Origin: Gordonia prachuapensis
GTDB taxonomy: Bacteria; Actinomycetota; Actinomycetes; Mycobacteriales; Mycobacteriaceae
Length of the DNA stretch: 64,000 bases
NCBI RefSeq assembly: GCF_036350515.1
Contig: NZ_JAZDUE010000022.1
Span: forward strand, 1 to 64,000
Direction of reading: 5' to 3'
The translations under genes and the position numbers were made by a program. Under the pieces are notes generated by a model that was not told the origin of the DNA, searched no databases, and saw nothing but the letters and a program-made list of their open reading frames with translations. Positions 58,860-64,000 of the stretch are shown piece after piece; positions within the stretch are counted from its first letter, which is position 1; the number at the start of each line of letters is the position of its first letter.

Positions 58860-59758
58860 GCGACCACCTCTCGGAACAGTTCGGTCAGGGACGGCGTCGA
58901 GCGGGCGAACCGGTGGACCGGGCCGGCGCGTAGGGCCGTCGCCAGGATCGTCTGGTCGTCGACCTGGTCGGGATCGATGCGGAGGGAAGCGGTGCGGCGC
59001 TCGATGTCGTAGTCGGCGCCCAACACCCCCGGGAGGCCGTCGGCCCACCGTGTGGTGGCATCGGGACCGGCCACCTCGAGGGTGACGCCGTCGCGGGCGC
59101 GCAGATCATCCACGCGGCCCAGCGCCCGCATCTGGCCCCGGGACACGATCCCCACCCGGTCGCACAAGCGTTGGACCAGGTCGAGTTGGTGGGAGGAGAA
59201 GATGACCGGGATTCCCTCGGCCGCTTTCTCTTTGAGCACGTCGCTCATCACGTCGACGGCGACGGGATCGAGACCCGAGAAGGGTTCGTCGAGGACGAGT
59301 ACCCGCGGGTCGTGGATGAGCGCTGCTGCGAGCTGCACGCGTTGCTGGTTTCCCAGGCTGAGGTCGGCGACGTCGTCGCCGACGCGCTGGTCGATGCCGA
59401 GCCGCGCGGTCCAGTGACGCATGCTGTCCTCCGCGGCGGACGTGGACAGCCCGTGCAGCTTGGCGAGGAACACCAGCTGATCACCGACCTTCATCTTCGG
59501 GTAGAGACCGCGTTCCTCGGGCATGTAGCCGATCTCGCGGCGGGTGTGCAGATCGATGGGTCGGTCGCCGAGGGTGACGCGGCCGGCGTCGGCGGCGAGG
59601 ACGCCGAGGATGATTCGCATCGTCGTCGATTTGCCGGCGCCGTTGCTGCCGACGAAGCCGAACAGCTCTCCTGGTGCGACCTGAAAGGTCATGTCCTGCA
59701 GGGCGATCAGGTTGCCGTAGCGTTTGTGCAGCCCATCGATGATGAGGGGGTCGTTCAT
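58856..59758 (-). CDS. ABC transporter ATP-binding protein (NatA-like)
   Basis: A 300-residue ATPase. Walker A GSNGAGKSTT (about 37-46), Q-loop, signature LSLGNQQRVQLAAAL (about 131-145), Walker B VLVLDEPFSGLDPVAVDV (about 150-167) and switch His in FSSHQLDLVQRL. The C-terminal ~80 residues match NatA-type proteins. It overlaps both neighbours by 4 bases (59755-59758 upstream, 58856-58859 downstream). Confidence 0.93.
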   Translation of the reverse strand: MNDPLIIDGLHKRYGNLIALQDMTFQVAPGELFGFVGSNGAGKSTTMRIILGVLAADAGRVTLGDRPIDLHTRREIGYMPEERGLYPKMKVGDQLVFLAKLHGLSTSAAEDSMRHWTARLGIDQRVGDDVADLSLGNQQRVQLAAALIHDPRVLVLDEPFSGLDPVAVDVMSDVLKEKAAEGIPVIFSSHQLDLVQRLCDRVGIVSRGQMRALGRVDDLRARDGVTLEVAGPDATTRWADGLPGVLGADYDIERRTASLRIDPDQVDDQTILATALRAGPVHRFARSTPSLTELFREVVA

Positions 59759-60342
59759 CGGGTGCTCCGTTCGTCTGGGGCGGGAAGGTCTTCGGGGTCG
59801 GGGTCCGACATCCACCACGAGGTCAGCAGACCGGGAGTCATGGTGGCGGTGACCATCAGCATGATCAGCAGGATCGCGGTGCCGTACACGGCGTCCCCGC
59901 TCACCTGGTCCTGGGTACCGAGGCCGATGAGGATGAAGTACGGGATGAACATCAGCATGTACGTCACGAAGAATCCGATCGACCGTGCCGAATTGCGTTG
60001 CGCGGCCTGTATCTCGTCGAGAGCCGATACCGGGGTGTCGGCGATCGAACCGGTCACGATGCGCAGCAGGTACTGGGAGACGATCGACCCGACCAGCGAC
60101 GTCATGAACGGGACGATGAACCAATTGGTGAAGTACGCGAGGCCGGCGCTGACGAGGCCGATGCAGATGAAGAGGAGCTGTGCGACCACGAGTGCGCGGT
60201 ATCCCCGGCGGTTGCGCCAACGCAGCAGCGAGCGCTCGTGCTTGCGGTTGAACTCGACGTGCCGCTCGCCGCGCCAACGGTCGTAGCGACGCCAGAATTG
60301 CGGCGTGGCCTCTTCGGGGAAGGCCGAATTGGGGTCCTTCAT
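59755..60342 (-). CDS. Membrane protein of the XRE-ABC operon
   Basis: A 195-residue protein with a charged N terminus (FWRRYDRWRGERHVEFNRKHERSL split, residues 16-40) and four membrane helices (about 51-70, 75-92, 123-140 and 150-170), ending in an acidic tail. No family recognised with certainty; it resembles the small membrane proteins found between XRE regulators and ABC genes in many Gram-positive bacteria. It overlaps both neighbours by 4 bases, so it is part of a fixed four-gene unit. Confidence 0.75.
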   Translation of the reverse strand: MKDPNSAFPEEATPQFWRRYDRWRGERHVEFNRKHERSLLRWRNRRGYRALVVAQLLFICIGLVSAGLAYFTNWFIVPFMTSLVGSIVSQYLLRIVTGSIADTPVSALDEIQAAQRNSARSIGFFVTYMLMFIPYFILIGLGTQDQVSGDAVYGTAILLIMLMVTATMTPGLLTSWWMSDPDPEDLPAPDERSTR

Positions 60343-60644
60343 CGTGCACCTCCAGGATCGGATTGCGGCTCTGGCCTGAGGTCTGGCCTGCGGTACAGCT
60401 CCGCGGACATCGCACCGAACTCGGTGCGGCTGAACACGGCTTCGACCGGGAGGTCGAACACCGCGCAGATCCGGAACGCGAGATCGAGGCTCGGGTAGTT
60501 GTCGCCGCGTTCGAGTGCGCCCACCGACTGCACATTGATCCCGACCGTCTCGGCGAGTTCGGCGCGGGTCATCTTCCGCTCGGCGCGGAGGACGCCGATG
60601 CGGTTGTAGATGGGGAGCTTCTCACCCCGCCGAACAGGACTCAC
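60339..60644 (-). CDS. XRE-family helix-turn-helix regulator
   Basis: A 101-residue regulator with the XRE helix-turn-helix (NRIGVLRAERKMTRAELAET, then VGINVQSVGALERGDNYPSL, residues about 14-53), close to the small transcriptional regulators that head membrane protein/ABC operons. The last 35 residues are Arg/Pro-rich. GTG 60644 is behind a promoter with a 7-base gap, so it looks leaderless. The next gene starts within its last 4 bases. Confidence 0.9.
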   Translation of the reverse strand: MSPVRRGEKLPIYNRIGVLRAERKMTRAELAETVGINVQSVGALERGDNYPSLDLAFRICAVFDLPVEAVFSRTEFGAMSAELYRRPDLRPEPQSDPGGAR

Positions 60645-60651
60645 CTAATCA

Positions 60652-60680
60652 AGTGTTGGGAAAACACAACAATCTGTCAA
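60652..60680 (-). promoter_or_regulatory. Promoter and operator of the XRE-ABC operon
   Basis: On the minus strand -35 TTGACA (60675-60680), a 17-base spacer and -10 AACACT (60652-60657) are followed by a 7-base gap to GTG 60644. The plus-strand reads CAAGTGTTG twice (60650-60658 and 60678-60686), and GTGTT-GGGAA-AACAC (60653-60667) is a small inverted repeat, so a regulator could bind here. Confidence 0.6.
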
Positions 60681-61816
60681 GTGTTGATGATGGATCGTTG
60701 ACGATCGAGGATGTCGGCCACGTTGCGGGCGGCCTCGCGTCCGCCCCGGTTCGCGCCGATCGTCGACGCCGACGGCCCGTATCCCACCAGCTGGATGCGT
60801 GGGTCGGCGGCCACGGTCGTCGCCAGCCGGCCGGTCATCGTGATGCCGCCGCCCGCCGAACGCAGCCGCAGCGGCGCCAGGTGATCGAGGGCGCTGCGGA
60901 ACCCGGTGTTCCAGAAGATGACGTCGACGTCGAGGTGATCGTCCTCGCCGTCGAATCCACTGCCGTTGCCGAGTCCGCAGTCCCAGCACACCCCGGTCTC
61001 GGTGATGCGGGTGAACATCGGCCGCCAGCGCAGGATGCCGTCCGCCTGCGCTTCACTGATCGCCGGGGTGAGCGGCAGACCGGTCACCGACACGACCGAG
61101 GTCGGCGGCAGCCCCGCCCGGACCCGCTCCTCGACCCGGGCGACCGCGCGACGACCCTTCTCCGGGTCGAACGGGGTCGGATCGAACGCGGGCTCGCTGC
61201 GCGAGCACCAGAACGTCTGCACGCCCGGGGAGTCACGGGCGATCTCGATCAGCAACTGCACCGCCGAGATACCGGCACCGACCACGAGTACCCGCTGGTC
61301 GGCGAATTGCTCGGGGCCCACGTAATCGTGCGTGTGGAGCTGGCGTCCGCCGAAGTCGGCGATACCGGGGACGTGGGGGATGAACGGGCGCTCCCACGTG
61401 CCGGTCGCGTTGATGATGGTGCGTGTGTCGATCGTGGTTCCGTCGCCCAGGGTCGCGACGAAGCCGCCCGGGCCGTGATCGACCCGGCGGACACCGAACG
61501 GCCGGCGAATCCGTAGGCCGTACCGACGTTCGTAGGAACCGAAGTATTCGGGCACCGCGGTCGCGGCGGGGACGGTGTCGCTGTCGCGGCCCAGTGCCTC
61601 CGAAATGCCGTAACCGGGGAGATCATGGACCCCGTTCGCGGCCGCGAGTGTCAGTGTCGGCCAGCGGAACTGCCACGCGCCACCGGGGCCGGGCGCGTGG
61701 TCGAGAAGCTGATAGCGCTCACCGAGGCCGAACCGGTGCAGGAAGTACGCGGCGGACAGGCCGGCCTGACCGCCGCCGATCACCAGGACATCAGTCGATC
61801 GGTCGGGGTTCGCCAC
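60677..61816 (-). CDS. FAD-dependent monooxygenase-like flavoprotein
   Basis: A 379-residue flavoprotein of the flavin-containing monooxygenase/CzcO-like group. The FAD motif GGGQAGLSAAYFLHRFG is at about residues 14-30, and the NAD(P)H motif VLVVGAGISAVQLLIEIA at about 171-188; a late WNTGFRSALDHL segment (about 305-316) is typical. GTG 61816 is chosen; an upstream ATG (61891) would overlap the divergent echA6 start. The gene ends 33 bases upstream of the XRE start on the same strand. The substrate is unknown. Confidence 0.88.
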   Translation of the reverse strand: MANPDRSTDVLVIGGGQAGLSAAYFLHRFGLGERYQLLDHAPGPGGAWQFRWPTLTLAAANGVHDLPGYGISEALGRDSDTVPAATAVPEYFGSYERRYGLRIRRPFGVRRVDHGPGGFVATLGDGTTIDTRTIINATGTWERPFIPHVPGIADFGGRQLHTHDYVGPEQFADQRVLVVGAGISAVQLLIEIARDSPGVQTFWCSRSEPAFDPTPFDPEKGRRAVARVEERVRAGLPPTSVVSVTGLPLTPAISEAQADGILRWRPMFTRITETGVCWDCGLGNGSGFDGEDDHLDVDVIFWNTGFRSALDHLAPLRLRSAGGGITMTGRLATTVAADPRIQLVGYGPSASTIGANRGGREAARNVADILDRQRSIINT

Positions 61817-61877
61817 GGCCTCCAGTGTGTCACCGGCCGGTGCGATGTCGTCGGACTCGGTCCGGTGCCCGCGTGGG

Positions 61878-61883
61878 TAGGCT
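61878..61883 (+). promoter_or_regulatory. -10 box, leaderless start of echA6
   Basis: TAGGCT ends 6 bases before ATG 61890. Confidence 0.6.
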
Positions 61884-61889
61884 GCGGCC

Positions 61890-62621
61890 ATGATCCACAC
61901 GTCGCAATCAGGGCCGGTGCTGACCGTCGAGCTCGATCGGGTCGACAAGCGAAACGCCCTCGACGAGGAGATGGTCGCCGGGTTGTCGGACGCGTTCGGC
62001 TCAGCGGTGGACGCGGGTGCCCGGGCCATCGTGCTCACGGGTCGGGGACCGGTGTTCTGCGCCGGGGCGGACCTCTCGGGACCGGTGTACGACCCGGGAT
62101 TCCTCGATCGACTGGTCGCCACCCTGCAACAGGTGGAGGAGACTCCGGTCCCGGTGATCGCGGCACTGAACGGGTCCGCGATCGGGGCGGGCCTCCAGCT
62201 CGCGATGGCTGCCGATCTGCGGGTCATGGCACCCGACGCGATCGCCGGCATCCCGGCGGCGAAGATCGGCGTCGCCGTCGACGACTGGACCATCCGGCGG
62301 CTGGTGTCGTTGGTCGGCGCAGGGCAGGCCCGCGGCATGTTCATCGGATGCGAACCGTTGTCCGCCGACCGGGCCCACGCGCTCGGGTTCGCCAACCGCA
62401 TCGGGGACCTCGCCGACGCACAGCACTGGGCGGCGACGATCGCCGAACTGGCACCGCTGACCCTGCAGCACTACAAGATGGTGCTCAACGACGACGGGGC
62501 GCGTGCGCAGACCCCGTCGACACACCGTGCGGCGATGATGCGGGCGTGGCAGAGTGACGACCTCGCCGAGGGGCGGGCGGCGCGCGCCGAGAAACGGGCG
62601 CCGAGATTCCGCGGTCGGTAG
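61890..62621 (+). CDS. echA6: EchA6-like enoyl-CoA hydratase-fold protein
   Basis: A 243-residue crotonase-fold protein, the same length as M. tuberculosis EchA6 (Rv0905) and alike along the whole chain: VLTGRGPVFCAGADLSGPVY, GSAIGAGLQLAMAADLRV, DDWTIRRLVSLVGAGQARGM and ANRIGDLADAQHW. The residues that act as catalytic Glu in true hydratases are not evident in the IGVAVDDW region, in line with EchA6, which binds acyl-CoAs for mycolic acid synthesis without hydrating them. That role is inferred from the similarity. Confidence 0.9.
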   Translation: MIHTSQSGPVLTVELDRVDKRNALDEEMVAGLSDAFGSAVDAGARAIVLTGRGPVFCAGADLSGPVYDPGFLDRLVATLQQVEETPVPVIAALNGSAIGAGLQLAMAADLRVMAPDAIAGIPAAKIGVAVDDWTIRRLVSLVGAGQARGMFIGCEPLSADRAHALGFANRIGDLADAQHWAATIAELAPLTLQHYKMVLNDDGARAQTPSTHRAAMMRAWQSDDLAEGRAARAEKRAPRFRGR

Positions 62622-62624
62622 CGC

Positions 62625-62765
62625 GGGTCTCGATACGTCCTCGGCTAGCGCCTCGGACTACTCGACCAGCGAGAGGTGCGGCTCGTCGACTACTCGACCA
62701 GCGAGAGGTGCGGGTCTCGACTACTCGACCAGCGAGAAACTACCCGGCCAACGACAGGTGCGCGG
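62625..62765. repeat. Dispersed repeat family A cluster
   Basis: GGTCTCGATACGTCCTCGGC, then CTCGGACTACTCGACCAGCG, occurs at 62628-62682; the core CTACTCGACCAGCGAGAGG-like unit repeats at about 62691 and 62721, and TACCCGGCCAACGACAGG is a decayed one. The 306-base gap 62622-62927 has no gene; its right half holds the permease promoter region. Confidence 0.85.
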
Positions 62766-62836
62766 CCGATCGGGCAAAGCGGACATCTTTCGTAGCTCAA
62801 TTGGCCGCTGACAGTGCGGTTTTCACGAGCGAAACA

Positions 62837-62856
62837 TTTCGATCAAATGATCGAAA
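62837..62856. promoter_or_regulatory. Operator-like palindrome upstream of the NCS1 permease
   Basis: TTTCGATCA-AA-TGATCGAAA is a perfect 9-base inverted repeat 72 bases before ATG 62928. It looks like a regulator site (GntR or TetR type); no regulator gene is in the window next to it. Confidence 0.65.
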
Positions 62857-62927
62857 CCACGCGTCCGTACGTTCTCCCGAGGGCGTGCGCCACCTCGTGC
62901 GCACCCGACGTCCGTTGAGGGAGAGAG

Positions 62928-64000
62928 ATGTCGAGAGAATCAGAGTTCGCCGAGGACATCGGTGAGGTCGAGAACGCGGAACACGGCATCGTCGCGACCG
63001 GTGCACAGGCGGCCGCGGCGCGGGAGACGCTCGAGGACTACACGTTGCGCTTCGCCCCGCGCAGCTACCGCAAGTGGGGTCCGGGCGTGGTGGCCATCTC
63101 CGCGCTGGGCGGCATCGCCTACCTGGCCGACTTCGCGATCGGCGCCAACATCGGCATCGCGAACGGCACCGGCAACGCTCTCTGGGGCATCCTCTTCTTC
63201 GCCGTCGTCATCATGCTCACCGGCTTCCCGCTGTCCTACTACGCGGCACGGTTCAACATCGACCTGGACCTGATCACCCGCGGCAGCGGATTCGGCTACT
63301 ACGGTTCGGTTCTGACGAACGTGATCTTCGCGTCGTTCACCTTCATCTTCTTCGCGCTCGAGGGGTCGATCATGGCCCAGGGTCTGCTGCTCGGGCTGAA
63401 CATCCCACTCTGGCTGGGCTACCTGATGTCGTCGGTGCTGATCATCCCGCTGGTGATCTACGGGATGAACACCCTGGCGAAGCTGCAGGTGTGGACGACC
63501 CCGCTGTGGCTGGTCATGATGGTGTTCCCGCTGTTCTACCTGGTCTTCCAGCACCCGGACGCCATCGGCGACTTCCTCGCCTTCAGCGGTGGCACCGATG
63601 GGCAGGGCGGACACGGGGTCTCGTTCGCGGGCACGATGCTGGCCGCCGGTGTGTGTCTGTCCCTGATCGCGCAGATCGCCGAGCAGATCGACTATCTGCG
63701 GTTCATGCCGCCGAAAACGGCGGACAACAACCGCAAGTGGTGGACCGCTGTGCTGACCGCGGGGCCGGGGTGGGTCATCTTCGGCGCCATCAAGCAGGTC
63801 GTGGGTCTGTTCCTGGCCGTCTACCTCATCATGAACTTCGCCGAGCAGGCCGGCGTCGCCAACGAGCCGGTGCATCAGTTCCTCGCGGTCTACGAGGAGT
63901 TCATGCCGCACTGGCTGGCGATGACCCTGGCGGTTATCCTCGTCGTGATCAGCCAGGTGAAGATCAACGTCACCAACGCGTACTCCGGGTCGTTGGCCTG
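62928..64000 (+). CDS. NCS1 purine-cytosine permease-like transporter, 3' end outside window
   Basis: At least 357 residues are visible. After a 40-residue acidic start (SRESEFAEDIGEVENAEHG) come about nine membrane helices from residue 45. The NCS1 pattern is seen in ETLEDYTLRFAPRSYRKWGP just before helix 1, DFAIGANIG (about residues 67-75) and an ITRGSGFGYYGS segment (about 116-127). Purines, cytosine or allantoin are usual cargo. ATG 62928 follows GAGGGAGAGAG. A perfect palindrome upstream suggests regulated expression. Confidence 0.88.
   Translation, partial: MSRESEFAEDIGEVENAEHGIVATGAQAAAARETLEDYTLRFAPRSYRKWGPGVVAISALGGIAYLADFAIGANIGIANGTGNALWGILFFAVVIMLTGFPLSYYAARFNIDLDLITRGSGFGYYGSVLTNVIFASFTFIFFALEGSIMAQGLLLGLNIPLWLGYLMSSVLIIPLVIYGMNTLAKLQVWTTPLWLVMMVFPLFYLVFQHPDAIGDFLAFSGGTDGQGGHGVSFAGTMLAAGVCLSLIAQIAEQIDYLRFMPPKTADNNRKWWTAVLTAGPGWVIFGAIKQVVGLFLAVYLIMNFAEQAGVANEPVHQFLAVYEEFMPHWLAMTLAVILVVISQVKINVTNAYSGSLA

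Noticed and set aside
61891..62401. Extension of the flavoprotein upstream to 62401
   Set aside because: This part is antisense to echA6; the FAD motif begins right after GTG 61816.
62940..63911. 323-codon minus-strand frame across the NCS1 permease gene
   Set aside because: It is rich in His/Asp/Glu/Arg, as the antisense of a membrane protein usually is; the plus frame shows real permease motifs.

Overview
The window is high-GC actinobacterial DNA with the gene content of a mycolic-acid actinomycete, most probably Gordonia or a close relative. The support is heavy GTG start use, a secreted resuscitation-promoting factor, Eis-like, EchA6-like, SepH and MMPL proteins, DUF222/13E12 genes, and a gene order that follows the Mycobacterium tuberculosis Rv0861c-Rv0905 segment from memory: XPB helicase, helicase-associated protein, small ORF, moaC-mog-moaE, rpfA, moaD-moaA, cold-shock protein, DUF2771, MFS, DUF3027, DUF2530, MarR, SpoU methylase, DUF2537, SepH, serC, citA, gltA and echA6. 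The genus call is an inference; there is no rRNA gene to confirm it.

Layout. 1-2.2 kb: the right end of an IS3-family element that has cut off the 3' part of a DUF222 gene, then a repeat-rich gap. 2.2-13.3 kb: DNA repair helicase genes, a molybdopterin-cofactor cluster split around an rpf gene that has a c-di-AMP (ydaO-type) riboswitch, then cspB. 13.3-20.8 kb: MFS transporter, DUF3027, a large sacsin-like GHKL ATPase carrying a dispersed repeat inside its reading frame, and a TetR/acyl-CoA dehydrogenase divergent pair. 20.8-30.4 kb: accessory and lipid-related genes (MMPL, PAP2, APH-like kinase, SRPBCC, DJ-1/PfpI), a doubly frameshifted hydrolase next to its TetR gene, and a TetR-controlled cupin/aldo-keto reductase pair. 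30.4-38.8 kb: purine permease, MarR, Eis-like acetyltransferase, rRNA methylase, SepH with a short leaderless ORF just upstream, and serC. 38.8-47.4 kb: a TetR-ABC exporter operon, BCCT transporter, citA, pdxH and a 2-oxoglutarate-type oxygenase. 47.4-53.5 kb: an SOS-controlled DUF222/HNH gene with a damaged 5' end, a tandem pair of DUF2236 oxygenase-like genes, pxpBC and a PfkB kinase. 53.5-64 kb: gltA, FKBP, photolyase, enoyl-CoA hydratases, an XRE-led four-gene ABC operon, a flavoprotein, echA6 and the start of an NCS1 permease that runs off the window.

Three signals recur. First, at about nineteen starts a -10 hexamer lies 6-8 bases before the ATG/GTG, as expected for leaderless transcripts. 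Second, at least four families of short dispersed repeats fill intergenic gaps, mostly between convergent genes. Third, most regulator genes have a clear inverted-repeat operator overlapping their own start. No tRNA, rRNA or CRISPR was seen.
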